A stretch of 64,000 nucleotides of DNA from an uncultured Porphyromonadaceae bacterium (GCA_900548705.1 URLF01000001.1:6591-70590), one strand, 5' to 3'; counted from the stretch's first letter, positions 1-9,592 are shown. Notes: generated by a model from the letters alone, not told the origin. Made by a program: numbers and translations.

Positions 1-1
1 T

Positions 2-319
2 CTTATCGAATGTACCGAGACCCGCGACCAACCCAAGAACAAGGAACGTGCCCTGAGTCGTCTGCGCACATATATCTATGACCGCGAACATCAGAAATAT
101 GTCGATGATATCGCCTCGCGCCGCAAGACGCTGGTCTCTACCGGTGACCGTTCAGCAAAGATCCGCACCTACAATTTCCCGCAGGGACGTATCACCGACC
201 ATCGTATCAACTACACCATCTACAACCTCCAGGCATTCATCGATGGCGATATCCAGGATTGCATCGACCATCTGATTATCGCGGAAAACGCCGAAAAGCT
301 AAAGGATGCCGAACTCTGA
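2..319 (+). CDS. prfA: Peptide chain release factor 1, C-terminal end (partial)
   Basis: The open frame runs in from the left edge and encodes the last 105 residues before TGA. The segment STGDRSAKIRTYNFPQGRI followed by DHR is the characteristic C-terminal part of RF1, after the GGQ domain, which lies outside the window. RF1 recognises UAA and UAG and releases the finished peptide on the ribosome. The gene is cut by the window edge, so the PxT stop-codon anticodon motif and GGQ cannot be checked. It lies 59 bases upstream of pyrF on the same strand with no terminator between, so the two may be cotranscribed. Confidence 0.93.
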   Translation, partial: LIECTETRDQPKNKERALSRLRTYIYDREHQKYVDDIASRRKTLVSTGDRSAKIRTYNFPQGRITDHRINYTIYNLQAFIDGDIQDCIDHLIIAENAEKLKDAEL

Positions 320-378
320 CAATAGACCGTTGCCGGTCGCTTAATCAAACAGCATAAACCAATACACAATTATATCAT

Positions 379-1224
379 ATGACAAGACAGGAAATCATCG
401 ACCACATCAAGGAGAAACGCTCATTCCTCTGTGTGGGACTCGATTCCGACATCAAAAAGATGCCGCAATGGCTCGTGGAAGAAGCCGGAGGTGACACCTA
501 CAAGGCTTTGATGACATTCAACAAGGCAATCATCGATGCCACAGCTCCCTACTGCGTCGCTTACAAGCCCAATACCGCTTTTTATGAAGCATTTGGTGCA
601 GAAGGCTGGAAAGCCCTTGCCGACACCATCGCGTATATCCGCGAGAACCATCCCCGCCATTTCGTCATCGCAGACGCCAAGCGCGGAGACATCGGCAACA
701 CATCGGCGATGTATGCCCGTGCGTTCTTCAACGACCTCAAGGCCGATGCCCTCACTGTTGCTCCTTATATGGGAGAGGATAGCGTGAAGCCGTTCCTCGG
801 CTATGAAGGGAAGTGGGTGATTCTGCTCGCCCTGACCTCCAACAAGGGAAGTATGGATTTCCAGCTCATCCGCGACGAGAATGGCAATCGCCTGTTTGAA
901 AATGTGATAAGCAAATCACAGACATGGGGCTCCACCGACGAAATCATGTATGTGGTCGGTGCCACTCGCGGCCAGATGTTCGAGGATATCCGCGCTGTCG
1001 CACCCGACAATTTCCTGCTTGTGCCCGGAGTCGGCGCACAGGGGGGAAGCCTTGAGGAGGTTTGCCGATATGGTATGACCGACGATTGCGGACTGCTGGT
1101 CAACTCTTCACGCGCCATAATCTATGCCTCATCCGAGAGGAACTTCGCCGAAGCTGCCGGAGAAGCCGCCAAGGCAGTAGCCGCCGAGATGAAAGGATTT
1201 CTTGCCACTTATAGCAAAATTTAA
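379..1224 (+). CDS. pyrF: Orotidine 5'-phosphate decarboxylase
   Basis: Decarboxylates OMP to UMP, the last step of de novo pyrimidine synthesis, in the cytoplasm. The 281-residue length fits the longer (type 2) bacterial OMP decarboxylases. Visible motifs are the N-terminal CVGLDSD (18-24), the catalytic DAKRGDIG (residues 99-106, with the Asp-Lys-Asp array) and the phosphate-binding PGVGAQGG (216-223). The ATG at 379 is the first in frame after a short gap from prfA and gives a start matching the family. A promoter for pgk lies just past the stop, so pyrF probably belongs with prfA rather than pgk. Confidence 0.97.
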   Translation: MTRQEIIDHIKEKRSFLCVGLDSDIKKMPQWLVEEAGGDTYKALMTFNKAIIDATAPYCVAYKPNTAFYEAFGAEGWKALADTIAYIRENHPRHFVIADAKRGDIGNTSAMYARAFFNDLKADALTVAPYMGEDSVKPFLGYEGKWVILLALTSNKGSMDFQLIRDENGNRLFENVISKSQTWGSTDEIMYVVGATRGQMFEDIRAVAPDNFLLVPGVGAQGGSLEEVCRYGMTDDCGLLVNSSRAIIYASSERNFAEAAGEAAKAVAAEMKGFLATYSKI

Positions 1225-1233
1225 CGCACGAGG

Positions 1234-1265
1234 TTTCACCGCTTCACCGAAAAAGGCTATATTTG
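1234..1265 (+). promoter_or_regulatory. Promoter of pgk
   Basis: A Bacteroidota-type -7 element TATATTTG sits at 1258-1265, with TTTC (one mismatch to TTTG) at 1234-1237 and a 20-base spacer. Transcription would start near 1270. This is downstream of an upstream in-frame start at 1263 and supports translation of pgk from the ATG at 1320. Confidence 0.6.
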
Positions 1266-1319
1266 TTGGCTGAAAACAAAAACGAGAAATTTAAACCCAA
1301 ACATATCAAATCATCAATC

Positions 1320-2567
1320 ATGAAACTCGACGATTACAATTTTGCCGGTAAAAAGGCCATTGTCCGCGTTGACTTCAACGTGCCTCTGGATGAGAACGGC
1401 AACATCACCGACGACACCCGTATCCGTGGCGCTCTCCCCACCCTCAAGAAAATCCTTGAGGCCGGTGGCAGCCTGATCATAATGTCCCATATGGGCAAAC
1501 CCAAGGGTAAAGTAAACCCCAAACTCTCCCTGATTCAGATCAAGGACGCTGTGGCCAAGGCTCTCGGTCGCGACGTGAAGTTTGCTCCCGACTGTGCTGA
1601 CGCATCCGAGGCAGCCGCAAACCTGCAGCCCGGTGAAGTCCTGCTCCTCGAGAACCTCCGCTTCTATCCCGAAGAGGAAGGCAAGCCCGTAGGTATCGAC
1701 AAGGAAGATCCCGCATACGAGGCTGCCAAGAAGGAGATGAAGGAGAAGCAGAAAGAATTCTCCAAGAAACTCGCTTCCTACGCAGATGTTTATGTGAACG
1801 ACGCATTCGGTACCGCTCACCGCAAGCACGCTTCCACCGCTGTCATCGCCGACTACTTCAAGCCCGAAGACAAGATGCTCGGCTACCTGATGGAGAAGGA
1901 GGTTGACGCCGTTGACAAAATCCTCAGCGACATCAAGCGTCCTTTCACCGCCATCATGGGTGGTTCGAAAGTGTCGACCAAAATCGGCATCATCGAAAAC
2001 CTTATGGACAAGGTTGATAACCTTATCCTCTGCGGTGGTATGACCTATACCTTCGCCAAGGCACAGGGTGGCAAAGTCGGTGACTCTCTCTGCGAGAACG
2101 ACAAGCTCGACCTGGCCCGCGACATTATGAAGAAAGCCCAGGAAAAGGGTGTCAACCTCGTGCTTGGTGTGGACTGCGTTGCAGCCGACGCTTTCAAGAA
2201 CGACGCCAATACCCAGATCTGCTCGGTAATGGATGTCCCCGACGGATGGGAAGGTGTTGACGCAGGTCCCGAGACCCGCAAAATTTTCGCCGATGCCATC
2301 AAGGGTGCCAAGACCATCCTCTGGAACGGTCCTGCCGGCGTATTTGAATTCGACAACTTCGCTGCCGGTTCACGCGCTATCGCCGAAGCTATCGTGGAGG
2401 CCACCAACAACGGTGCATTCTCTCTCGTAGGCGGCGGTGACTCAGTGGCATGTGTCAACAAGTTCGGTCTCGCTGATGAAGTCAGCTACGTCTCCACCGG
2501 TGGCGGCGCACTCCTCGAAGCCATCGAAGGCAAGATTCTCCCCGGTATCGCAGCCGTCAAGGGCTGA
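1320..2567 (+). CDS. pgk: Phosphoglycerate kinase
   Basis: Glycolytic and gluconeogenic enzyme interconverting 1,3-bisphosphoglycerate plus ADP and 3-phosphoglycerate plus ATP. The 415 residues match the family. Motifs: VDFNVP (17-22) and SHMGKPKG (56-63) for the phosphoglycerate side, GGGDSV (about 371-376) and STGGGA (392-397) for the nucleotide side. Translation is assigned to the ATG at 1320, giving MKLDDYNF as in related bacteria. The frame is open further upstream, but the promoter at 1258-1265 would exclude that extension. The gene ends before a strong bidirectional terminator and is probably monocistronic. Confidence 0.98.
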   Translation: MKLDDYNFAGKKAIVRVDFNVPLDENGNITDDTRIRGALPTLKKILEAGGSLIIMSHMGKPKGKVNPKLSLIQIKDAVAKALGRDVKFAPDCADASEAAANLQPGEVLLLENLRFYPEEEGKPVGIDKEDPAYEAAKKEMKEKQKEFSKKLASYADVYVNDAFGTAHRKHASTAVIADYFKPEDKMLGYLMEKEVDAVDKILSDIKRPFTAIMGGSKVSTKIGIIENLMDKVDNLILCGGMTYTFAKAQGGKVGDSLCENDKLDLARDIMKKAQEKGVNLVLGVDCVAADAFKNDANTQICSVMDVPDGWEGVDAGPETRKIFADAIKGAKTILWNGPAGVFEFDNFAAGSRAIAEAIVEATNNGAFSLVGGGDSVACVNKFGLADEVSYVSTGGGALLEAIEGKILPGIAAVKG

Positions 2568-2577
2568 TAGATAAACC

Positions 2578-2631
2578 ATAAACCATAAAGGAGACCGGAA
2601 TCATTCGATTCCGGCCTCCTTTATGGTTTAT
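2578..2631. terminator. Bidirectional terminator between pgk and the ROK kinase
   Basis: A 25-base inverted repeat (2578-2602 with 2607-2631, one mismatch, ATTC loop) separates two convergent genes. Both arms carry A/T-rich ends, so it can serve both strands. Confidence 0.85.
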
Positions 2632-2649
2632 CGCGTCAATTACGATTTT

Positions 2650-3690
2650 TTATTTGGCAGGCGTGGTGGTAGTGGGCACTGTCGCAGGAGTGGGAGCAAC
2701 AGGAACAGCGGAAGGTGTGATGGGCTGGAATTTGGCTTCCCAACCGAGAGCGCTCGCGCCGAGAACGGCAGCATCAGCCTCCTTCAACTCAGAAAGCAAT
2801 ACCTTCACTTTCCCCTTCCAGATCGGCATCATATTCTTCTCCATAGACTCGCGCAGAGGCTTCATAAGAAGTTCGCCACTCTTTGCAAGACCTCCGAAGA
2901 GGATGAAGGCTTCCGGAGCTGAAAAGATGGTGAAGTCAGCGAGAGCCGCACCGAGGATGTCACCTGTGAATTCAAACACATCCTTTGCCAGTTTGTCACC
3001 TGCGATGGCTGCGTCATAGACATCCTTGGAGGTGATTTCATCGGTAGGCATATTGCGCAGGAGAGAAGGCTCATTACTGCGGGCCTCAAGGAATTCACGC
3101 GCTGTACGGGCGACCCCGGTAGCAGAGCAATAGGTCTCAAGGCAGCCATTGCGGCCACAACCGCAAAGACGGCCATTGTTGCGTTTCACGATGAGGTGAC
3201 CCAACTCGCCGGCAAAACCGTCATGGCCATACACGAGCTGGCCATTAATCACGATACCCGAACCGACACCGGTACCGAGGGTAATCATAATGAAGTCTTT
3301 GAGACCTCGGGCTGATCCGTAGGTCATCTCACCGATAGCTGCGGCGTTGGCGTCATTAGTGATTGACACGGGCACACCGAATTTCTCGCTGACCAGCTGT
3401 GCGAGGGGTATGGGGGTAGGCCAGGGGAGATTAACTCCGCTTTCAATTGTGCCAGTATAATAGTTGGCATTGGGAGCGCCGATTCCGATACCATGGATTT
3501 TGTCTACGGCGTCATTGACCTCAAGGAGCTTGGTAAGCTCTGTGTGAAGCTCATCAAGATATGCCTCAATTGTATTGTGTTTACGGGTCTTGATAGAGGA
3601 GCTGGCGATTACAACGCCACGGGCATCGACGATTCCGAAAACGGTGTTAGTACCGCCTATGTCGATTCCGACTACATAAGGTTTGCTCAT
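2650..3690 (-). CDS. ROK-family sugar kinase (probable glucokinase)
   Basis: Likely phosphorylates glucose or a related hexose with ATP in the cytoplasm. The 346-residue protein begins with the ATP-binding DIGGTN motif (10-15), has the ROK catalytic Asp in TNDAN (Asp113), and a zinc-binding stretch GHLIV...CGCGRNGC (His165, Cys176, Cys178, Cys183). These Cys/His residues mark a kinase rather than a XylR-type repressor, and there is no HTH. The C-terminal tail is rich in Pro, Thr, Val and Ala (about 320-346), which is unusual and probably disordered. The ATG at 3690 is chosen because residues before it do not fit the family. The MFS transporter upstream is terminated separately. Sugar specificity cannot be read from sequence. 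Confidence 0.9.
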   Translation of the reverse strand: MSKPYVVGIDIGGTNTVFGIVDARGVVIASSSIKTRKHNTIEAYLDELHTELTKLLEVNDAVDKIHGIGIGAPNANYYTGTIESGVNLPWPTPIPLAQLVSEKFGVPVSITNDANAAAIGEMTYGSARGLKDFIMITLGTGVGSGIVINGQLVYGHDGFAGELGHLIVKRNNGRLCGCGRNGCLETYCSATGVARTAREFLEARSNEPSLLRNMPTDEITSKDVYDAAIAGDKLAKDVFEFTGDILGAALADFTIFSAPEAFILFGGLAKSGELLMKPLRESMEKNMMPIWKGKVKVLLSELKEADAAVLGASALGWEAKFQPITPSAVPVAPTPATVPTTTTPAK

Positions 3691-3772
3691 TGTTTTTATT
3701 AGATATGGTAAGATTTTTATTTCGGTTGACAAGATAGAGGAGAGAGTCGTTTACTCAGGTTAGATTCTCCCG

Positions 3773-3804
3773 CAAAGTTATGAAAATAATTATATAATAG
3801 CAAT
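3773..3804 (-). promoter_or_regulatory. Promoter of the ROK kinase
   Basis: On the minus strand TAACTTTG (3773-3780) is a -7 element and ATTG (3801-3804) a -33 element, with a 20-base spacer. The -33 overlaps the edge of the preceding terminator hairpin. Confidence 0.6.
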
Positions 3805-3836
3805 GAAACCGGCCAAAAACTTGGCCGGTTTCATTG
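3801..3836 (-). terminator. Terminator of the MFS transporter gene
   Basis: A perfect 15-base inverted repeat (3801-3815 with 3822-3836) with a six-base loop follows the minus-strand MFS gene. It separates the MFS gene from the ROK kinase although both point the same way. Confidence 0.8.
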
Positions 3837-3871
3837 AATAATATCTAAAAAATGTAGCTTGCTTATAATTT

Positions 3872-5590
3872 TTATTCCTCGACAGCTTCAACCTCTGATT
3901 CAAGAATCTCGGTTTTCTCGCTCTTGATGTTGGGCTCTTCAAGGCCGAGACCCTTCTTGCGGTCGATTACCTTGAGGACAAGACCGAGCAGCAGGGCAGC
4001 CACACCAAGGAAGGCAAGCATCACCAACGGCCAGGTGTAGTTGTAGCTGATGGCGGCTGTTTCGGGAGTCATCGTGCCGTTGGCCACAGCCTTGGTAATC
4101 TGAGGATTGGTGTTGTCAAGCACCTTTCCGATAAGAAGCGGGAAGAGCCAGAGACCGATATTCTGAATCCAGAAAATCAACGCGTATGCCGAACCGATGA
4201 TTTTGGCGTCGACAAGCTTTGGAACACTGGGCCAAAGAGATGCAGGCACCAGTGAGAAAGACGCTCCAAGCACGAGAATAGTGATATATGCCACACACAC
4301 ACCGGCAAGGTCGTTACCCTTGAACATCGGAAGGATGAACGCGAATGTCAGATGGCAGGCGATAAGCAGTATCGAGCCAAGCACGAGCATCGAAGCGGCT
4401 TTACCCTTGTAGTCGACAAACTTGCCGAGAATCGGGGTGATGCCGACGGCAAGAAGGGGGAAAACCGCGAAGATGGCTGCCGCGGACTGGCGCATATAAC
4501 CCATCACACAGTACCCCACAAGAGCCACAATCGCTATAGCCAGGGTAGAGTAACGTACAACCTTATTCTTGGAGAAATTGCTTGCAAAGGCCGCCGCGGC
4601 AACCACCAGCATAATGACATACTGGAGGACAGTCACAGTGTCAGTAGCCCAGAAAGAGGTCTCGTCGGGAGGGGTCAGAGTCAGGTTGCACTGAAGCATG
4701 TTGACGGCATACTTCTGGAAGGGGAAAATCGCTGAATAGTAAAGCACACAAAGGAGTGCTACCAGCCAGAAACCTGCGCTGGTCAGGATTTTGCCAAGGT
4801 CGCTGATTTTGAAAGGATCATCTTTCTCCTCCTCGGCGTGGGTCTGCTCGTCGAGTTTCTTGTCCATAAAGAAGTAAACGATGAACATAATCAGGGCAAT
4901 CATCAGCAGCACCACTCCGAAAGCCACCGAACGGGCAACACTCACATGGCCGCCAAGCTCGGCAAACATCGGGGAGAAAATCATACATGTGGCCACACCG
5001 AGACGGGCAAGAGCCATTTCAGAACCCATAGCCAAGGCCATCTCACGACCCTTGAACCATTTCACGATTCCTCGGCTCACTGTGATACCGGCCATTTCCA
5101 CTCCGCAACCGAAAATCATGAATCCGACTGCCGAGAACTTGGCCGACGCGGGCATACCTTCATAGAATGGTGAGATGCCAAGCTCGTCAAACACCGGGAT
5201 ATAGTTGAGATGGTTGGTGAACCATACATCAAGCGAACTTCCCAGGAAGGCATCCGTGAGGGCATACCAGTTAATTGTCGCGCCGACAAGCATCACAGCT
5301 CCGGAGAGGATTGCCGTGAATCTCACACCCATCTTGTCGAGGATGATTCCCGCGAAAATCAGGAAGAAAATAAAGACATTAAGAAATGTCTCCGAACCTT
5401 GCATCGTGCCGAACGCTGTAGAGTCCCATCCACGGGTAGACTGCAGCAAGTCTTTGATCGGCGACAAAATGTCCATAAAGATGTAAGAGCAGAACATCGC
5501 AAACGCGAGCAGCCCCAATGCTGTCCAGCGTGCCCAGCTCTTATCACTGAGAACGGCTTTTGTCTTGTTCAATTCAGTGGAAATTGCCAT
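3872..5590 (-). CDS. Major facilitator superfamily transporter
   Basis: An inner-membrane transporter of 572 residues with about 12 hydrophobic segments. An N-terminal half carries GFMIFGCGVEMAGITVSRGI and WFKGREMALAMG, resembling MFS cytoplasmic-loop and TM5 regions. A hydrophilic central loop around 240-255 (KKLDEQTHAEEEKDD) separates the two six-helix halves. The C-terminus is acidic and charged. MFS genes of this kind often sit next to ROK glucokinases in Bacteroidales, which suggests sugar uptake, but the substrate is not determinable here. It has its own terminator and a possible promoter (-7 TACATTTG at 5644-5651, minus). The length is somewhat above the typical 400-500 because of loop extensions and tail. 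Confidence 0.85.
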   Translation of the reverse strand: MAISTELNKTKAVLSDKSWARWTALGLLAFAMFCSYIFMDILSPIKDLLQSTRGWDSTAFGTMQGSETFLNVFIFFLIFAGIILDKMGVRFTAILSGAVMLVGATINWYALTDAFLGSSLDVWFTNHLNYIPVFDELGISPFYEGMPASAKFSAVGFMIFGCGVEMAGITVSRGIVKWFKGREMALAMGSEMALARLGVATCMIFSPMFAELGGHVSVARSVAFGVVLLMIALIMFIVYFFMDKKLDEQTHAEEEKDDPFKISDLGKILTSAGFWLVALLCVLYYSAIFPFQKYAVNMLQCNLTLTPPDETSFWATDTVTVLQYVIMLVVAAAAFASNFSKNKVVRYSTLAIAIVALVGYCVMGYMRQSAAAIFAVFPLLAVGITPILGKFVDYKGKAASMLVLGSILLIACHLTFAFILPMFKGNDLAGVCVAYITILVLGASFSLVPASLWPSVPKLVDAKIIGSAYALIFWIQNIGLWLFPLLIGKVLDNTNPQITKAVANGTMTPETAAISYNYTWPLVMLAFLGVAALLLGLVLKVIDRKKGLGLEEPNIKSEKTEILESEVEAVEE

Positions 5591-5643
5591 AAGCTAAATA
5601 TGTGATATTGGTTTATAAATTCGCAACGATAGCTATTATCCTG

Positions 5644-5651
5644 CAAATGTA
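5644..5651 (-). promoter_or_regulatory. Possible -7 element for the MFS transporter
   Basis: TACATTTG on the minus strand, about 55 bases before the MFS start codon. No convincing -33 partner was found at the usual spacing. Confidence 0.4.
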
Positions 5652-5730
5652 GCAAAAAAATGCAATATAATCCCCCGCAAGTGGCGAAAACTATAGTTAT
5701 GGCGATTTATGGCTTACCTTTGGTTTGTAT

Positions 5731-6516
5731 TCAACCTTGAGGTTGGGAAGATGTCGGGGAAGATGTCGCCGCGTCGGAGTCAGATGGGGTAGTGGAAGCG
5801 GTACTGTCCGTTGAATCGGACGCATTCCCTTTCTGTGAACCGATGACTGCATTTGTCACATAGACCGTGAATACCGGAAAGAGTATAAGACCTTCTCCCG
5901 ACAGGATTATCGCAAGCACTTTTCCTGTCGCAGTCATCGGGGAAATCTCACAGCCGACGGTGGTGATGTTAAGCGCGGCCCACCAAAGGGCATCCCACCA
6001 AGACCCCACAAGAGGGTTGATGTAATGTTCCTCCACAAAGAACACAAGGGAACCGAAATACACCGAGGTTATCACCCATATGATATAAACTGACATCATG
6101 CTCAGTGCCTTGTTGGCCGAGAGTGCGCCGGAAATCATAGCCAGCACGTATCCGGCTCTAATCATGGGCACAAAACGCATAAGATAAGCCACCGGGGCAG
6201 ACATATGGAGATGTAAGGCTTCCACGATATTCAGCCAAGGGATGCTGATAAGGATGAAGAAGATATTGGCCACCAGATATTTCAATTTCCTCGGAGCAAA
6301 CAGCCACTCCACAGCTATGTCGAAAAGGAAAAGGAGACACACCCAGAACTGGAACCTCATATACCCGGGCGCGGACAAAAATGACACATTGTCGATTGTC
6401 TCGCGGGTGATCCACACAATCATAATGACCGAAGCCGCCATCACCATCAGGTGGAGGGCGGTCACAAACCCGCGTTTGAGCGGTGTAAGCGTATGGTCAT
6501 ATAAAGTAGCCTGCAT
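5731..6516 (-). CDS. Voltage-gated-type ion channel with non-canonical selectivity filter
   Basis: A predicted inner-membrane cation channel of 261 residues from the ATG at 6516 (a TTG 24 bases earlier is possible). Four or five hydrophobic helices fill roughly residues 17-150, then comes a pore helix with DALWWAALNITTVG, the filter-like TTVGCEISP, and a last membrane helix. The layout matches six-TM potassium channels, but the usual TVGYGD reads TVGCE and is one residue shorter. The cytoplasmic tail is Ser/Thr/Asp-rich and low complexity. It lies 58 bases downstream of the HMA permease on the same strand with no clear terminator between, so it may be the second gene of that operon. The ion cannot be predicted. 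Confidence 0.75.
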   Translation of the reverse strand: MQATLYDHTLTPLKRGFVTALHLMVMAASVIMIVWITRETIDNVSFLSAPGYMRFQFWVCLLFLFDIAVEWLFAPRKLKYLVANIFFILISIPWLNIVEALHLHMSAPVAYLMRFVPMIRAGYVLAMISGALSANKALSMMSVYIIWVITSVYFGSLVFFVEEHYINPLVGSWWDALWWAALNITTVGCEISPMTATGKVLAIILSGEGLILFPVFTVYVTNAVIGSQKGNASDSTDSTASTTPSDSDAATSSPTSSQPQG

Positions 6517-6574
6517 GATGTGACACAATAAGTTTGTCAACTTAGTTGTAAAACATCATGCAGGCGCGTTTGGT

Positions 6575-7870
6575 TTATTTCACGTCGAAACCTGATTCGG
6601 TCACAGCCTTGACCACGGCGGATGAATCGAAATTGCCTTCGACAGTGGCAGATCCGGCGGAAAGGTCGACAACGACATTCTCCACTCCGGGGACAGCCGC
6701 GATAGCTTTCTCCACTGTCATGCGGCAATGGTTGCATGACATACCTTCAATTTTGAATATTTCAGTCATATCTGTTGATTTTGAGTATGAGTGATTATGA
6801 TGATGCCTGGTGGCAAAGAATGAATAAACAAGGAGGAAGAGGAGAAGGGCTGTGCAGGAGGTCTCGAACCACCCGAACGAATGATGGCAGGCATGAGCCA
6901 TCTCTCCGGTATTATGGCCCAACAAACCGAACCATTCCGCCGGAAGGAGGTAATCGACCATCAGTCCGAAGAAGAGGGCGGTGACCACGACCGACATCAC
7001 ATATATCGCTGTCGCTTTCTTACCGATAGCACGGCCAAGAACCATCATTGAAGCGAAATTCGCGGCAGGACCGGCCATCAGCAACACGAAAGCAGCCCCT
7101 GGATTGAGTCCTTTAAGCACCAATGACATGGCGATAGGTATCGAGCCTGTGGCACATACATACATCGGCACCGCAATGACAATCATCGCCAGCATTGCCA
7201 GCAATGGCCTGTCGCTCAACGAGACGAGGAATTGGTCAGGCACATAAACCGTAATCAATGCGGCGACAATCAGGCCTATCACAAGCCATTTGCCGACACT
7301 GGCGACCATATCAACCAGACCATATTTAACAGCCGCTCCCAGGCGGGATATCAAAGAAGCCCCTGCTCCTTTCGGTTCGGTATGACAACAGCTGTCGTCA
7401 CAATGGATATCCTTGACAGGTTGTGAGGCGGATGAGGAGATTTGAGGTTCCCTTCCACTTCCATTGTCGGAAGCATTCACCCACACGCCACCGACAAAGC
7501 CACCGACAAGCGCGGCAATCGGGCGCAGTATGGCCATCGGAAGCCCCAACAGGGAATATGTGGCGGCAATGCTGTCTACACCTGTCTGAGGAGTTGCAAT
7601 CAGGAATGATGTCGTGGCTCCTTTTGAAGCCCCCTGACGATGCAACCCGACGGCTGTCGGTAACACTCCACAGGAACAGAGGGGGAGAGGCACACCGAAC
7701 ATTGCGGCTTTCACCACCGGTTTCCACCCTTTTCCGGCCAAATGGCGGCTCATCGTCTCAGGTTTGACAAATTCGTGGAGAATCCCGGCAATCAGGAAGC
7801 CCAGAAGAATATATGGAGACATCTCATTTAGGATGTCAAGTAATGACGAAAAAAATACAGTGAAATCCAT
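6575..7870 (-). CDS. SO_0444-type metal efflux permease with C-terminal HMA domain
   Basis: Probably exports copper or zinc. The N-terminal part (about 1-350) is a permease of the DUF318/ArsP-like fold with PLCSCGVLP (Cys65, Cys67) typical of the SO_0444 family. A Cys/His-rich loop DIHCDDSCCH sits around 160-170. After the last membrane helix and a His-rich linker (RHHHNH), residues 368-431 form a heavy-metal-associated domain with GMSCNHC (Cys379, Cys382). The fused HMA domain probably delivers or senses the metal. A minus-strand -7 element TAACTTTG lies at 7890-7897. An HMA-AraC regulator lies 2.8 kb away and could act on it, though that is inference. Confidence 0.85.
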   Translation of the reverse strand: MDFTVFFSSLLDILNEMSPYILLGFLIAGILHEFVKPETMSRHLAGKGWKPVVKAAMFGVPLPLCSCGVLPTAVGLHRQGASKGATTSFLIATPQTGVDSIAATYSLLGLPMAILRPIAALVGGFVGGVWVNASDNGSGREPQISSSASQPVKDIHCDDSCCHTEPKGAGASLISRLGAAVKYGLVDMVASVGKWLVIGLIVAALITVYVPDQFLVSLSDRPLLAMLAMIVIAVPMYVCATGSIPIAMSLVLKGLNPGAAFVLLMAGPAANFASMMVLGRAIGKKATAIYVMSVVVTALFFGLMVDYLLPAEWFGLLGHNTGEMAHACHHSFGWFETSCTALLLFLLVYSFFATRHHHNHSYSKSTDMTEIFKIEGMSCNHCRMTVEKAIAAVPGVENVVVDLSAGSATVEGNFDSSAVVKAVTESGFDVK

Positions 7871-7889
7871 ATTCCGTTATTGTTTTATG

Positions 7890-7897
7890 CAAAGTTA
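7890..7897 (-). promoter_or_regulatory. Possible -7 element for the HMA permease
   Basis: TAACTTTG on the minus strand 20 bases upstream of the start codon. The -33 region does not match well. Confidence 0.4.
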
Positions 7898-7973
7898 GCA
7901 ACAAAATCCCTTTCGGGCGTTAAACAATTGCGGGATAAAATTGCATCATTCCCGATTCCACACTCCACGAAAA

Positions 7974-7995
7974 GAGCCGGGCATAAGCCCGGCTC
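7974..7995 (-). terminator. Terminator of the ECF sigma / barrel operon
   Basis: GAGCCGGGC and its exact complement (7974-7982 and 7987-7995) form a nine-pair GC-rich hairpin with a four-base loop. It is followed on the minus strand by a short T run, just after the barrel gene. Confidence 0.85.
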
Positions 7996-8024
7996 AGGTA
8001 TGATTTATGTTGTGGAAGTGTATG

Positions 8025-9110
8025 TCAGAACAGAAGGCTGATACCTGTCGAGAACGCACCGAAATCCATCCCCGTGGACTTTTTCAGCATATTCATCGGG
8101 GAATAGCGGGCATAAATCCCGACACCACTGTAATGAATGGCAAACAGCATATCTACTGTCACAGGCCGTTGTGAGATTTTTCCGGTTGTGATCTCATAGG
8201 ATTTGTCTCCGATTTTGTATTGTGTCTTGAGATTGGCGGAAGTATTGAAATTAACCACCGGACCGGCGGTCACTCCCCATTGACGATGATGGCCGAAATT
8301 CAATGAACACAGCACCGGAATTTCGAGAGAGAACACATTGATTCTTGAACGCCGGTTGGTCATCTCCTCGGAATATGGCTCAAGGGTTATTCTGCCATCA
8401 GGATTCTTGGAGAAGAAACGGTCACCTTTTGTGACGAAATTCCGGGCATCGATGCCCAGACCGGTAGCGATAGAGAATGAACGGTAGGTCATCTGCACAC
8501 CCATCACCATAATCCAGGAGAGTTCGACGCTGCGCCCCATCGACGGTTCGAAATGGGGTGAGGCATTGATCGGGGTAACCCATCCGAGCGAAAGTCCCAT
8601 AGTGACTATCTGCCATTTGACCGGCCGCTCACCCGAAAGATTGATGGCGAAGTCGCTCCAACGATTCCCGATATATGATTTCTGAGAACGGTTTTCGGGG
8701 TCGGGAAACAGAAAATTGTAATTGCGCAGATTCCCTTCCGCGTCCTTATAGGAGACATTCACATCCTTCTCGCTCTCCACCACCAGCACATCGCTTATAT
8801 CATTGCATTGAATCTGAAAACGAGAAAACGCGGTGGTCTTTTTCCTGGCCTGCGTGTCATAATAGAAGTTGTCTTCCGTGTCATCCAGGCTCCTGACAGT
8901 GATTTGAGTGGAAGAGCCATCCGAATTGATATCGATTGTCGATGCTTTGGAGACATTCAGCAATGTGTCGGCTGGCATAACGTTCACGGCAGGCACCGTG
9001 TCGGCAACTACACCGGATATACCGGCGGCAAATAGGGGAGTGGCAGAGAGGAGAAGTGAAGCGGAAATCAGAATCTTGCGTAACATAGGAGTGATGGATG
9101 TATGGGTCAT
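8025..9110 (-). CDS. Outer-membrane beta-barrel protein (ECF operon)
   Basis: A secreted 361-residue protein with an N-terminal signal peptide (LRKILISASLLLSATPLFA) and a beta-strand-rich C-terminal half ending in FSTGISLLF, an aromatic-terminated barrel end. Phrases such as GVTAGPVVNFNTSANLKTQY and GVGIYARYSPMNML fit PorT/OmpW-like barrels of Bacteroidota. The ATG at 9110 overlaps the preceding stop (ATGA), implying translational coupling. An internal ATG at 9086 would put the signal peptide at the very N-terminus and is equally plausible. It is last in the sigma factor operon and may be a cell-envelope output of it. Specific function unknown. Confidence 0.75.
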   Translation of the reverse strand: MTHTSITPMLRKILISASLLLSATPLFAAGISGVVADTVPAVNVMPADTLLNVSKASTIDINSDGSSTQITVRSLDDTEDNFYYDTQARKKTTAFSRFQIQCNDISDVLVVESEKDVNVSYKDAEGNLRNYNFLFPDPENRSQKSYIGNRWSDFAINLSGERPVKWQIVTMGLSLGWVTPINASPHFEPSMGRSVELSWIMVMGVQMTYRSFSIATGLGIDARNFVTKGDRFFSKNPDGRITLEPYSEEMTNRRSRINVFSLEIPVLCSLNFGHHRQWGVTAGPVVNFNTSANLKTQYKIGDKSYEITTGKISQRPVTVDMLFAIHYSGVGIYARYSPMNMLKKSTGMDFGAFSTGISLLF

Positions 9111-9571
9111 TTTGATAATTTCTTTATAAGCTCTTCAGCCTGCATACGGGATAACGTACCGTCGAAATATATCACCATTACTGACGGATTGGCCGACTTG
9201 GTGTTATATATGTAATATAGATAGCGGTTAAGTTTCTGACCATCGACTGTCAGAGGTTTCAGCATCAGAAAGGCATATTGCAGCTTACCATCTTTGTAAC
9301 GGACATTACGTCCTATCGCTTTCGTGCCGTCGGCCAGCACCAACGGCTGTATTATGGACGCATATGTTTTCGCGTCACCTTTGAATGTGGCGAAATTCGA
9401 CAGTCGGTTGGCCCGGAGAAAGCGCTGCTCTCCGCTCATCATAGTTTCTGTTACCGATGGGTCATTGCCGTATTTGCCGCCGAAAATACGGTTTATCTGC
9501 AATCCGGTCTGGGCCGAAACTCCGATGGCGGTAATCAGCAACAGCAAGGTTATTGATAGGATACGTTTCAT
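9107..9571 (-). CDS. Small secreted protein of unknown function
   Basis: A 154-residue protein with a clear signal peptide (MKRILSITLLLLITAIGVSA, cleaved before Q). The mature part is a compact mixed domain with no catalytic motif that I recognise. It resembles short periplasmic or lipoprotein-like families found beside ECF sigma operons in Bacteroidales (annotated as DUF6108 or DUF4252; I cannot decide which). It lies 21 bases after the putative anti-sigma gene and overlaps the barrel gene by four bases, so it belongs to the same four-gene operon. Confidence 0.7.
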   Translation of the reverse strand: MKRILSITLLLLITAIGVSAQTGLQINRIFGGKYGNDPSVTETMMSGEQRFLRANRLSNFATFKGDAKTYASIIQPLVLADGTKAIGRNVRYKDGKLQYAFLMLKPLTVDGQKLNRYLYYIYNTKSANPSVMVIYFDGTLSRMQAEELIKKLSK

Positions 9572-9592
9572 AATACCTATGGATTGGGTTGT

